From assembly GCF_029382225.1 (NCBI RefSeq), contig NZ_JARLTC010000031.1:1-64000 (forward strand): DNA of 64,000 nt, given 5' to 3'. The notes under the pieces are model-generated. The model was not told the origin of the DNA, ran no database searches, and saw nothing but the letters and a program-made list of their open reading frames with translations. Below, one piece after another: positions 31,304 to 39,423 of the stretch. The stretch is from Spongiactinospora sp. TRM90649 (GTDB lineage Bacteria > Actinomycetota > Actinomycetes > Streptosporangiales > Streptosporangiaceae). Numbering within the stretch: the stretch's first letter is position 1; every line of letters starts with the position of its first letter. Position numbers and translations under genes: made by a program.

Positions 31304-32878
31304 ATGCCCAGACGCTCGGTTCCCGTCCTGCTCGCCGCCGCGTGCGCGACTGCGGTCGCCGTACTGATAGCCCTGATCAGCCCACCCGCCGCGGGCGCAC
31401 AGCTCATCGGCGGCTTCGACTTCTCCCGTGCCCAGATCTCCGTGACCGGCCTGCAGGCCCCATGGGGGCTCGCCTTCCTGCCCGACGGCGACGCGCTGGT
31501 GGCCGAGCGGAACACCGCCCGCGTCATGCGGGTACGCCCGGGTGCCGCCCCCGTCGCCGTGGCCACGGTGCCAGGTGTTTCGGCCTCGGGGGAGAGCGGC
31601 CTGCTCGGCCTCGCCGTCTCCCCGACGTACGCGCAGGACCAGTGGGTCTACGCGTACTTCACCACCACCACCGACAATCGGCTCGTCAGATTCCGGCTCA
31701 GCGCGCCGCAGACCCAGCAGGTGCTGCTGTCCGGCGTGCCCCGGGCGACCTACCACGACGGCGGCAGGATCGCCTTCGGTCCCGACGGCCGGCTCTACGT
31801 CGCCACCGGCGACGCGGGCATGTCGAGCAACGCGCAGAACCTGAACACGCCCGCCGGCAAGATCCTGCGGATGACCCCCACGGGCGGCGTGCCGCCGGAC
31901 AACCCGTTCGGCAACTCGCTGGTCTACAGCTACGGCCACCGCAACGTGCAGGGCCTCGCCTGGGACGAGCGCGGCAGGCTCTTCGCCAGCGAGTTCGGCC
32001 AGAACACCTACGACGAGATCAACCAGATCGTCGCGGGCGGCAACTACGGCTGGCCGACCTGCGAGGGCAGGTGCGGCAACGCCTCCTTCCGTGATCCCAT
32101 CGTTATCTGGTCCACCTCGGAGGCCTCGCCCAGCGGGCTGGCCTACGCCAACAGCACGCTGTTCGCAGCGGCGCTGCGCGGCACCCGGCTGTGGACGGTA
32201 CCGGTCACCGCCTCGGGCGGGGCGGGCACGCCCGTGCCCGAGTTCGCGGGGAGGTACGGACGCCTGCGCACGGTGGCGGTCGGCCCGGACGGCTGGCTGT
32301 GGGTCGCCACCAGCAACCGCGACGGCCGCGGCAGCCCGACCGCCGACGACGACCGGATCATCCGCGTCCCTCCACAGACCGGCCCGACCCCCACCATCAC
32401 GCCGACCGTCACCCCCACGGTGACCCCCACCGTGACGCCGACCGTCACCCCCACGGTCACCCCCACGGTCACCCCCACGGTCACCCCCACGGTCACCCCC
32501 ACCGTTACTCCCACGGTGACCCCGACTGTGACACCGACTGTGACACCTACGGGGACGCCCACCTCCGGCACGCCGTCCTGCTCGGCCACCTACCGGGTGA
32601 CCAACCAGTGGGCGGGAGGCTTCCAGGGCGAACTGACCGTGCGCAACACGAGCGCGCGCCGCACCACCTCCTGGACGGTGACCTTCGCCTTCCCGAACGG
32701 GCAGCGCGTCAACCAGATGTGGAACGCCCGCTTCACCCAGACGGGCGCCCAGGTCACGGTCAGAAACGAGCCCTGGAACGGCGAACTGGCCCCGGACGCG
32801 ACCGTGGTTCCCGGCTTCAACGGCACCTGGACCGGCACGAACGGCACCCCGACCGCCCTCACCTGCACCGCCACCTGA
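31304..32878 (+). CDS. secreted glucose/sorbosone-type dehydrogenase with Thr-Pro linker and CBM2
   Basis: A 524-residue exoprotein. A signal peptide (about 1-32, ending PPAAGAQ) is followed by a six-bladed propeller of the PQQ-dependent sugar/sorbosone dehydrogenase family (PWGLAFLPDGDALVAER, ESGLLGLAVSP, YHDGGRIAFGPDGRLYVATGD, SYGHRNVQGLAWD, GGNYGWP). A linker of 12 TPTV repeats leads to a C-terminal cellulose-binding module family 2 (CSATYRVTNQWAGGF ... LTCTAT, with paired Cys and surface Trp). It probably oxidises sugars or cellodextrins while anchored to plant polysaccharide. AGGAG lies 6 nt before the ATG at 31304; a GTG at 31301 is the alternative. A terminator follows. Confidence 0.9.
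   Translation: MPRRSVPVLLAAACATAVAVLIALISPPAAGAQLIGGFDFSRAQISVTGLQAPWGLAFLPDGDALVAERNTARVMRVRPGAAPVAVATVPGVSASGESGLLGLAVSPTYAQDQWVYAYFTTTTDNRLVRFRLSAPQTQQVLLSGVPRATYHDGGRIAFGPDGRLYVATGDAGMSSNAQNLNTPAGKILRMTPTGGVPPDNPFGNSLVYSYGHRNVQGLAWDERGRLFASEFGQNTYDEINQIVAGGNYGWPTCEGRCGNASFRDPIVIWSTSEASPSGLAYANSTLFAAALRGTRLWTVPVTASGGAGTPVPEFAGRYGRLRTVAVGPDGWLWVATSNRDGRGSPTADDDRIIRVPPQTGPTPTITPTVTPTVTPTVTPTVTPTVTPTVTPTVTPTVTPTVTPTVTPTVTPTVTPTGTPTSGTPSCSATYRVTNQWAGGFQGELTVRNTSARRTTSWTVTFAFPNGQRVNQMWNARFTQTGAQVTVRNEPWNGELAPDATVVPGFNGTWTGTNGTPTALTCTAT
32386..32556 (+). repeat. 12-bp tandem repeat encoding the Thr-Pro-Thr-Val linker
   Basis: Twelve consecutive 12-bp units, each encoding T-P-T-V (consensus ACCCCCACGGTC), flanked by degenerate TPTI and TPTG units. 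Synonymous changes concentrate at the ends while the middle units are identical, indicating recent expansion by slippage or unequal exchange. Length polymorphism between strains is likely. Confidence 0.92.
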
Positions 32879-32891
32879 CCCGCGCCGCACT

Positions 32892-32921
32892 CGCGGGCGC
32901 CCGCCCATCCGGGCGCCCGCG
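32892..32921. terminator. bidirectional terminator after the sugar dehydrogenase
   Basis: 12-bp stem (CGCGGGCGCCCG and complement) with a 6-nt loop, between the convergent dehydrogenase and FtsX-like permease stop codons. Confidence 0.78.
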
Positions 32922-32926
32922 GTCAT

Positions 32927-35515
32927 TCACTCCGCCCTGGCGGCCTCCAGGATGGGGACGGCCGCGGCCCGGCGCGAGGGCAGCGCCGTGGTCGCCGCCG
33001 TCGCCACCAGCGCACCGGTGGCGACCATCGGGAACAGCCACCAGGGAGGAACCGGGCGCAGGAACGAGCTGCCGCTCGTCACGTGCAGCATCGCCAGCGT
33101 GCCCACCGTGATCGCGAGGCCGAGGACGGTGCCGAGGACGACCACGGTGGCTCCCTCCCAGCGGACGATCGAACGGATCTGCCCCCTGGTCGCGCCCACC
33201 GCCCCCAGCAGGCCGAACTCCCGGGTGCGTTCGGCGACGCTCATCGACACCGTGGTCGCCATCCCGAACAGCGCCAGCAGCAGCGCCATGCCGACGAACG
33301 TGTACGTCGCGCGCAGGGCCCGGGTGTGCGACCGCGACGCCGCGTCCACGTACGCCTCACGGTCGAGTACCCGCACACCGGGAACCTCCGCGACGGCTCT
33401 CGCGAGCGCCGTGGGCGAGCCGCCCCGCACCAGCACCACCCGGGTGGCGGCGTTGGCGTCGAGCCGGTCCATCGTCGGCGGGGCCACCAGCGCCTGATCG
33501 GCGAACAGGTGCGAGGGGTCGTGGTACGCGCCCGCCACGGTGAGCGTGGCGCGGCCCTGCGCGCCACGCACGACGATCCGCTGGCCGCGCCGGAGGCCGT
33601 GTGCCTTCATGACGGCCGACGCCAGCGCGATCTCCCCGGGGCGCAGCGCGGGCGGGCGACCGCCCAGCCGCAGGACCTCACGCAGCCTGGTCTGCTCGGC
33701 GCCGCTGACCAGAAACGGTCTGGGTCTCGCGCCGCGGCCGGCGGGCGCGGGTGACAGCACCCTGATCTTGGTCTGTGTCAGGACGGCCGCCCGGGAGACC
33801 CCTGGCACGCGCGTCGCCAGTCTCGCGATGTCCCTGGCCAGCGGCGCGGGAGCGCCCTCGGCCGTCCTGGCGGCCGAGGCGATCGCGTGCTCGGCCGCCA
33901 TCACCTGCCCTCCCGCCTCCCGGAAGCGATCGTGCACCGACAGCGTGACCAGTCCCACGGAGGCGACGAGTGCGACGCCGAGCATCAGCGACGAGGCGGC
34001 CGACGAGATCCGGCGCGGGCTGCGGGTGACGGTGGCGTGCGCCAGCCGTCCGGTCTCCCCGCTGATCCGCGGCCCGAGCCGGGCCACCAGCCCGCCCAGC
34101 GGCCCGACGAAGAACGGGGCCAGGACGGCCAGCCCGGTCACCGTCAGCAGCGACCCGAAAAGGATCATCAGGCTGACCACGAACGTGCGGTCCAGGCCGG
34201 GTGTCTGACCGAGCCGGACCACCACCGCCACCGCGTACCAGAAGCCCGCGCCGACGAAGATCACGGCCGCGGACAACAGCCGTGCACGGTGACGCGCCCG
34301 GGGTTCGGTGACCGTGCTGCGCAGAGCCTGCACGGGGGAGACGCCCGCCGCGCGGTACGCCGCCTGCCACGCGGCGGCCTGGGTCACCAGAATCCCGGCC
34401 GTGAGCGGGAGCGTCAGCGCGACCCAGCCGAACTGGGGGGCGGTGGCGGAGACGTCGAAGCCGTCCTGGGCGAAGAGCCGGATGACCAGTTCGGCCACCG
34501 GGAAGCCCGCGGCCAGGCCGCCCACCGAGGCGACCGCGCCCAGTACCAGCGCCTCCAGCCGGATCAGCCGGCCGATCTGCCGGGGCGTCGCGCCGATCGC
34601 GCCGAGCAGCGCGAGCCGCCGGGTGCGCTGCCGGACGAGGGTGCCGAAGGTGTTGGCCACCACGAACAGTCCGACGAAGATCGCTACGGAGGCGAGCATG
34701 CCGACGATGCCGGCGATCGAGGCGCCCTCGCTCGACGCGGCGGTGGTCTGCGCGTGCCGTACGGACGCCGCGGTGCGGATCGTCGCCGCGCCGCCCAGTT
34801 CGCCGGCCAGCTCGCCGCGCAGCCGGTCGGCGGGCACGCCCGGGGCGGCCTTGAGCCAGACGCTCTGCCAACCGCCCGGCGGGAGCGCCGCGGCACGCCG
34901 TACGGTCTCGGGCGGGGCGAGCACCAGGTCACCCGCGGCCACCGCGTCGCGGCCCTCGACACTGACGATCCCGGCGATCCGCACCTGGCGCGCCTGGCGG
35001 GGCAGCGTCAGCGTCATGGTGTCGCCGACCTGGAGTCTCCCGGCGCGCGACAGGTGCCGGACGACCGCCACCTCATCGTCGGCGGCGGGGGCGCGCCCGG
35101 CCTCCAGCCGGTAGGGGTTCAGCCGCGGGTCGGGCACCCAGGGACGCAGCAGCGTACGGCCTTCGGCCGCCGCCGTGATCGCCTGGCCGTCGGTCCGGGC
35201 GGCCGTCACCACCACTGTGGCGTCGCCGGCGGCGGCCACCACCCCGGGCCGGGACGCGAGCCGGTCGAGCGGGATCCGGCCGTCGGGCGCCGCGTACGGG
35301 TCGTCCGGGTCGACCGTCCCGCCCTGCACCAGCACGTCGGCGCGGAAGTACTCGCTGGCGTTGCTGCCGGCCACCGCTTCCTGGGCGCGCAACGCGAACT
35401 GCAGCGAGCCCGCGATGAGCGCGATCGAACCCAGCGCCGCCAGCAGCGTGGCGGTGAGCCGCAACCAGCCGTCGGCGAAGGAGCGGCGTGCGATGAGCCA
35501 TAACGGGTTCCCCAC
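32927..35515 (-). CDS. MacB/FtsX-type ABC transporter permease
   Basis: An 862-residue permease with two FtsX modules. It has an N-terminal helix (WLRLTATLLAALGSIALIAGS), a large extracytoplasmic MacB-type domain (about 45-260), FtsX helices (about 265-400), a central hydrophobic pair, a second extracytoplasmic domain (about 510-740) and a final FtsX triplet ending PWWLFPMVATGALVATAATTA. Family members move lipoproteins, peptides or antibiotics, or act as mechanotransmitters. The GTG at 35515 is 4 bp after the ATPase gene. The partner ATPase and a divergent MarR gene suggest an inducible efflux or stress-response exporter. Confidence 0.9.
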   Translation of the reverse strand: MGNPLWLIARRSFADGWLRLTATLLAALGSIALIAGSLQFALRAQEAVAGSNASEYFRADVLVQGGTVDPDDPYAAPDGRIPLDRLASRPGVVAAAGDATVVVTAARTDGQAITAAAEGRTLLRPWVPDPRLNPYRLEAGRAPAADDEVAVVRHLSRAGRLQVGDTMTLTLPRQARQVRIAGIVSVEGRDAVAAGDLVLAPPETVRRAAALPPGGWQSVWLKAAPGVPADRLRGELAGELGGAATIRTAASVRHAQTTAASSEGASIAGIVGMLASVAIFVGLFVVANTFGTLVRQRTRRLALLGAIGATPRQIGRLIRLEALVLGAVASVGGLAAGFPVAELVIRLFAQDGFDVSATAPQFGWVALTLPLTAGILVTQAAAWQAAYRAAGVSPVQALRSTVTEPRARHRARLLSAAVIFVGAGFWYAVAVVVRLGQTPGLDRTFVVSLMILFGSLLTVTGLAVLAPFFVGPLGGLVARLGPRISGETGRLAHATVTRSPRRISSAASSLMLGVALVASVGLVTLSVHDRFREAGGQVMAAEHAIASAARTAEGAPAPLARDIARLATRVPGVSRAAVLTQTKIRVLSPAPAGRGARPRPFLVSGAEQTRLREVLRLGGRPPALRPGEIALASAVMKAHGLRRGQRIVVRGAQGRATLTVAGAYHDPSHLFADQALVAPPTMDRLDANAATRVVLVRGGSPTALARAVAEVPGVRVLDREAYVDAASRSHTRALRATYTFVGMALLLALFGMATTVSMSVAERTREFGLLGAVGATRGQIRSIVRWEGATVVVLGTVLGLAITVGTLAMLHVTSGSSFLRPVPPWWLFPMVATGALVATAATTALPSRRAAAVPILEAARAE

Positions 35516-35519
35516 GGCG

Positions 35520-36275
35520 TCAGCCCTCGATCTTGCGCATGATGGCGTGCACGGCGTCGGTGGTGGGCGCGGCCAGTTCGTCCAAGATCGTCCCGTCGGC
35601 CAGGAACAGGACCCGGTCGGCCCGCGCGGCGGCCACCGGATCGTGCGTCACCATGACCACGGTCTGCCGGTAGGCGTCGACGGCCGTGCGCAGGAAGCCC
35701 AGCACCTCGGCGCCGGAACGGGAGTCCAGGTTCCCGGTCGGCTCGTCGGCGAACAGCACCTCCGGCCGGGTCAGCAGCGCCCGGGCGACGGCCACCCGCT
35801 GTTGCTGCCCGCCGGACATCTCGGCGGGCCGGTGATCCAGCCGGGCGCGCAGGCCCAGCGCGTCCACGACCGTGTCGTACCAGCCGGGCTCCACGCGGCG
35901 GCCTGCCAGCCGTCCGGTGAGCCGGATGTTCTCCTCGGCGGTCAACATCGGCAGGAGGTTGAACGACTGGAACACGAAGCCCATCCGGTCCCGGCGCACC
36001 TCGGCGAGCCGGGCGCGGGACAGCCCGGTGATGTCCACATCGCCGACGACGATGCTGCCCGACGTGACGGTGTCCAGCCCGGCCAGGCAGTGCAGAAAGG
36101 TGGACTTACCCGAGCCCGACGGCCCCATGATCGCGGTGAACTCGCCCCGGCCGAACGCCGCCGAGACCCCGCGCAACGCGTGCACGGCACCGTCGCCGTC
36201 CCCGTAGGTCTTGACCACGTCCGTGGCGACCATGACCCGGTGGGACACGCGGTCGCCGGGCAAGGTCTCGATCAC
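35520..36275 (-). CDS. MacB/LolD-type ABC transporter ATP-binding protein
   Basis: A 251-residue ATPase: Walker A GPSGSGKSTFL, Q-loop FVFQSFNLLPMLTAEEN, signature MSGGQQQRVAVARAL, Walker B VLFADEPTGNLDS and switch THDPVAAA. The ADEPTGNLDS motif is diagnostic of the MacB/LolD/FtsE group that partners FtsX-like permeases. The GTG at 36275 is preferred over an internal ATG at 36233 because GGAGGG lies 6 nt upstream. It is coupled to the permease gene and divergent from marR. Confidence 0.93.
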   Translation of the reverse strand: MIETLPGDRVSHRVMVATDVVKTYGDGDGAVHALRGVSAAFGRGEFTAIMGPSGSGKSTFLHCLAGLDTVTSGSIVVGDVDITGLSRARLAEVRRDRMGFVFQSFNLLPMLTAEENIRLTGRLAGRRVEPGWYDTVVDALGLRARLDHRPAEMSGGQQQRVAVARALLTRPEVLFADEPTGNLDSRSGAEVLGFLRTAVDAYRQTVVMVTHDPVAAARADRVLFLADGTILDELAAPTTDAVHAIMRKIEG

Positions 36276-36352
36276 CGCTGCCCTCCGAGATTCCGCGCGT
36301 GGTGGAGCGTTGGCTCAGACATGAGATCTCCCGATCGATAGCATCATTTAAG

Positions 36353-36372
36353 ATAATCTCATCTGAGACTAT
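36353..36372. promoter_or_regulatory. MarR operator between the ABC exporter and marR
   Basis: ATA-N-TCTCA-TC-TGAGA-N-TAT, a 20-bp dyad centred between the divergent genes, 24 bp from the marR ATG. A weaker related element (CTCAGACATGAGA) occurs at 36313-36325, nearer the exporter. The size fits a MarR dimer, and simultaneous repression of both directions is plausible. Confidence 0.6.
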
Positions 36373-36396
36373 ATCAAGCGCTACTAAAGTGGGTGC

Positions 36397-36861
36397 ATGC
36401 TCCACAACTTGCTCGAACGGCTCCTATCTGGGGAGGGCGGACCGGCCTCCGACCAGATAGGGCTCGGCATGCTCATGGCGGAGACCCACAACCGGATACG
36501 CGAACGGATGAATCTCGCCCTGCGCCCCCTGGGCATCAACGTCCGCGGCTTCGCCGTACTGCTCGCGCTCCCGATGTACGGCCCGATCAGCCAGCGCCAC
36601 CTGATCGACCATTTGGGCATCGACAAGTCCACGATGGTGCGGATCATCGACGAACTGGAGGACGGCGGCCTGGTCGCCCGCGAGCGGACACCACAGGACC
36701 GGCGTGCCTACGCCATCGTGTTGACCCGCCGCGGCGAGCAGATCCTGTCCGAGGCGCGGCGGGCGGCCGAGGACGTGGGCCGGCAGACCTTCGGCCGGCT
36801 GAGCGATCCCGACCGCCGCCACCTCATCGACCTGCTACGACGTCTGGCCGAGCACGAATAG
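36397..36861 (+). CDS. MarR-family transcriptional regulator
   Basis: A 154-residue MarR protein: dimerisation helices at both ends and a winged helix (ISQRHLIDHLGIDKSTMVRIIDELEDGGLV, in parts ISQRHLIDHLGIDKST and MVRIIDELEDGGLV) with the conserved wing ERTPQDRRAYAIVLTRRG. It is encoded divergently from the MacB-like exporter, the typical MarR arrangement, so it likely represses that exporter and itself until a ligand binds. The dyad at 36353-36372 is the expected site. Confidence 0.92.
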   Translation: MLHNLLERLLSGEGGPASDQIGLGMLMAETHNRIRERMNLALRPLGINVRGFAVLLALPMYGPISQRHLIDHLGIDKSTMVRIIDELEDGGLVARERTPQDRRAYAIVLTRRGEQILSEARRAAEDVGRQTFGRLSDPDRRHLIDLLRRLAEHE

Positions 36862-36927
36862 CCGGTCACGGCCGGAGAGCGGCACCTCGGTTAGCCCGGG
36901 CCGGCGCCCTCCGGGGTGGCGGGTGTG

Positions 36928-37548
36928 TCAGCGTTCCGGGGGGCGGGGCGGCGCGAAGGATCTGGCCATGGACCGGCAGAGTTCGGGGAACAGGACGTCG
37001 GCCCGGGCGCGGTCGAAGAAGCCGGACAGTTCCAGGCTGACCGCGCCGTGCACGGCCATCCAGATCTGGTCGGCGATCTCGCGGGGGTCGCCGGCCAGCG
37101 CCCCCGTCTCCACGGCTGCGGCGCACGTGGACTCCAGGAGGGTGAACGCCGCCATGGCGACCTTGCGTGCCTCCGCGCTCGGGGTGAAACCCGGGATCGC
37201 GTTCTCGAACATGATCTTGTAGTAGGACGGCTCGGCATGGGCGTACTCGCGGTAGGCCACGCCCATCGTCATCAGGTTCACGATCGGGTCGGGGCCGCTC
37301 GGCACGCGCCCGAGCGCCCGGGCGAAACGAGCGAACCCCTCCACCCACAGCGCCTCCACCAGGCCGTCCTTGCCGCTGAACAGCGTGTAGATGACCTTGG
37401 TGGAGCAGCCGGCCTCGGTGGCGATCCGGCGCACGGTCAGCGCGCCGGGGCCTTCGCCGGTCAGCAACGCGATCGCCTCGTCCAGGATCGCGGTCCTGAC
37501 CGCCTCCTGGCCGATCCGTTGGGCGCGCTCGTACGCGGTGGTGGTCAT
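36928..37548 (-). CDS. TetR-family transcriptional regulator
   Basis: A 206-residue TetR protein with HTH LTVRRIATEAGCSTKVIYTLF (RRIATEAGCSTKVIYTLF is the recognition part) and a TetR C-terminal domain (WMAVHGAVSLELSGFF is typical of the TetR_C_13-like group). An in-frame GTG at 37626 would overlap the SDR stop (GTGA). However, the 26 extra codons have many A/T third positions, unlike the rest of the gene, so the ATG at 37548 is preferred. It follows the SDR gene on the same strand and may regulate it. The ligand is unknown. Confidence 0.88.
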   Translation of the reverse strand: MTTTAYERAQRIGQEAVRTAILDEAIALLTGEGPGALTVRRIATEAGCSTKVIYTLFSGKDGLVEALWVEGFARFARALGRVPSGPDPIVNLMTMGVAYREYAHAEPSYYKIMFENAIPGFTPSAEARKVAMAAFTLLESTCAAAVETGALAGDPREIADQIWMAVHGAVSLELSGFFDRARADVLFPELCRSMARSFAPPRPPER

Positions 37549-37622
37549 CTGTCGCTGCGGCCGTCCGTGCGGGTGATCCGTCGCCGCCACTTTAGACGAT
37601 GACCGGGTGTCGCTTCCGGTTG

Positions 37623-38396
37623 TCACAGGCTTCTGAGGTCACCGCCGTCGCAGCGCAGGGCGGTGCCGGTCACATAGGACGCCGGTTCGCCGCACAGGAA
37701 GGCCGCGACCGCGCCGAACTCCTCGGGCCTGCCGTACCTGCGCGCCGGGATGGACGCCCGGCCCTGCTCCTCGATCTCCTCCCGCGACGCGCCGGTACGG
37801 CTCGCCGTCGCCTCGTCGAGCTGGGCCAGGCGGTCGGTGGCGATCCGTCCGGGCAGCAGCAGGTTGACCGTGACGCCGTCCCCGGCGACCTCGCCCGCGA
37901 GCGTCTTGAGATATCCGGCGAGCGCCGCCCTGCCCAGGTTGGACAGGGCCAGATGGGCCAGCGGGGCCACCACGCCGCTGGAGGCGATGGACAGGATCCG
38001 CCCCCAGCCGCGCGTGCGCATGCCGGGTAGCACGAGGGAGACGAGACGCTGCTGCGGCACCACCAGCGACTCGACGGCCTGGCGTACGTCGGCGGACGAC
38101 ATCTCCGCCGCGCCGCCCGGCTTCGGGCCCGGCCCGTTCAGCACCAGCACGTCGATCGGGCCGACCGCCTCGACGGCCGCGGCGTGCAGCAGGTCCGCGC
38201 CGTCCTCGGCCAGCAGGTCGGCCTCGACGGCCACCGCGCCCGGCAGTTCTGCGGCGATCCGGCGGGCGCGCTCGGCGCGCCGCCCGGACACGACGACATT
38301 GGCGCCCTCCGCGGCCAGCGCGCGGGCGGTGGCCTCGCCCAGGCCGCTCGTGGACGCGCAGACGAGCGCGTTGCGCCCCTTCAGCCCGAGATCCAT
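37623..38396 (-). CDS. short-chain dehydrogenase/reductase lacking the YxxxK pair
   Basis: A 257-residue SDR. The cofactor motif is altered but recognisable (ALVCASTSGLGEATARAL, TGxxxGxG-like), with VVVSGRR suggesting NADP(H), LNGPGP in place of NNAG, and a C-terminal GTALRCDGG. Where the catalytic YxxxK should be, the sequence reads SNLGRAAL, so Tyr and Lys are Ser and Arg. A subgroup of FabG-like SDRs with SNxxR is known and its chemistry is unclear. The ATG at 38396 overlaps the stop of a possible 38-codon gene by one base (TGATG). Confidence 0.88.
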   Translation of the reverse strand: MDLGLKGRNALVCASTSGLGEATARALAAEGANVVVSGRRAERARRIAAELPGAVAVEADLLAEDGADLLHAAAVEAVGPIDVLVLNGPGPKPGGAAEMSSADVRQAVESLVVPQQRLVSLVLPGMRTRGWGRILSIASSGVVAPLAHLALSNLGRAALAGYLKTLAGEVAGDGVTVNLLLPGRIATDRLAQLDEATASRTGASREEIEEQGRASIPARRYGRPEEFGAVAAFLCGEPASYVTGTALRCDGGDLRSL

Positions 38397-38512
38397 CAGC
38401 GGACCCCCGTCCGCCCGCCGGAGCGGTCGAGCGGGGCGGTGCGGCCCGCCTGGCCGGGCACGGGCCCGTACGGGCGTTCCGCGCGCGGGGACGCCAGGGA
38501 ATCTCGCGACAT
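38396..38512 (-). CDS. possible 38-residue small protein coupled to the SDR gene
   Basis: ATG at 38512 with AAAGGAAG 5 nt upstream, then 38 codons with GC-rich third positions (only three A/T), ending in TGATG that shares one base with the SDR start. The product is Arg/Pro-rich (SLASPRAERPYGPVPGQAG), soluble and of no known family. The strong ribosome site, which the SDR itself lacks, and the one-base overlap suggest a translated leader that delivers ribosomes to the SDR gene. It may equally be a small protein in its own right. Confidence 0.4.
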   Translation of the reverse strand: MSRDSLASPRAERPYGPVPGQAGRTAPLDRSGGRTGVR

Positions 38513-38665
38513 ACTGCTTCCTTTCGACGCCGTGCACGGCGATTCGCCGAGGCGGCCGGCCACTTGGGGGAAGGGCCGGTGGACCGCCGACACCTCGACC
38601 GTAACGCCCGCCGTCCGTCCGGGCGGTGCCGGGTGGTCTTGTCCCGCCGGGTGGAGCGGGCTTCA

Positions 38666-39247
38666 ATGATCGGCATGCCGCGCCTCGTCCTGCCGACCGT
38701 CGCCGTCCGCTCCTCCTTCCTGGCCGCCATGGCGGAGTTCGCCGCCGAGGGCAGGGGCGGTCACGACGACGAGTCGATGATCGGGCGTGACCTGCGCGCG
38801 TTCGCCGATTCCTGGCACACCGCCGAGGGGTTCGCCGCGTATGTCGAGGCGCTGCTGCGCGAGCGGGAGACGCCCCGCTCCGCGGACCTGGTGCCGTTCA
38901 CCACCTGGTGGTGGATCGAGGGCGAGGACTTCCTCGGCCGGATCGCGCTGCGGCATCGGCTCGACGACCGGCTGCGCGAGTACGGAGGGCACATCGGCTA
39001 CGACGTACGCCCCAGCGCCCGGCGGCGGGGGCACGCGACCGCGATGCTGCGCGCCGTGCTGGAGCACGCGGGGGCCATGGGCATGGGCCCGGTGCTGCTG
39101 ATGTGCCAGTCGGACAATGCCGCCTCCCGGCGCGTCATCGAGGCGAACGGCGGGCGGCTCGGCGACACGGTGGAGGACCGGCTGCGGTTCTGGCTGCCGA
39201 CCGCGAAGACCGGGTGGGAGAAGGTCCGGGTAGAAGGGAATCCCTGA
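38666..39247 (+). CDS. GNAT-family N-acetyltransferase
   Basis: A 193-residue GNAT protein. The acetyl-CoA binding motif A is HIGYDVRPSARRRGHATAML (R-R-x-G-x-A), followed by VLLMCQSDNAASRRVIEANGG, the standard GNAT ending. An N-terminal extension (about 1-75) contains FTTWWWIEGEDFLGRI. The substrate is unknown; similar proteins acetylate small amines or ribosomal protein-like targets. The ATG at 38666 has GGAG 9 nt upstream; the ATG at 38675 is possible. It is divergent from the SDR operon. Confidence 0.88.
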   Translation: MIGMPRLVLPTVAVRSSFLAAMAEFAAEGRGGHDDESMIGRDLRAFADSWHTAEGFAAYVEALLRERETPRSADLVPFTTWWWIEGEDFLGRIALRHRLDDRLREYGGHIGYDVRPSARRRGHATAMLRAVLEHAGAMGMGPVLLMCQSDNAASRRVIEANGGRLGDTVEDRLRFWLPTAKTGWEKVRVEGNP

Positions 39248-39335
39248 CGGGATGGCGGCACTTCATCCTGGTGGTACCGATCCACTACGCTCTTCGTAAG
39301 CCCCGTGCGGAGAAGGCGTTTGATCCTGTACGCTA

Positions 39336-39364
39336 CCGATCGGCTACATCTAGTAGCCGATCGG
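39336..39364. promoter_or_regulatory. perfect 29-bp palindrome upstream of the STAS gene
   Basis: Arms CCGATCGGCTAC and GTAGCCGATCGG with a 5-nt spacer. It lies in the 176-bp gap between the GNAT and STAS genes, 60 bp before the STAS start, in a locally AT-richer stretch. It could be an operator or a GNAT transcription terminator; no T-tract follows. Its regulator is not apparent. Confidence 0.5.
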
Positions 39365-39423
39365 CCGCCTGGACCACTGCGGCACCCCTGAAGTCGAGAA
39401 GTGATGGGATCCGGGTGGCCGTG

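Noticed and set aside
32143..32589. Gly-Val-Thr-Val repeat protein on the minus strand
   Set aside because: It is the complement of the TPTV linker repeats; no ribosome site and wrong codon character.
37549..37626. TetR start at a GTG overlapping the SDR stop
   Set aside because: The added codons contain many A/T third positions unlike the gene body, so it is likely non-coding despite the GTGA overlap.
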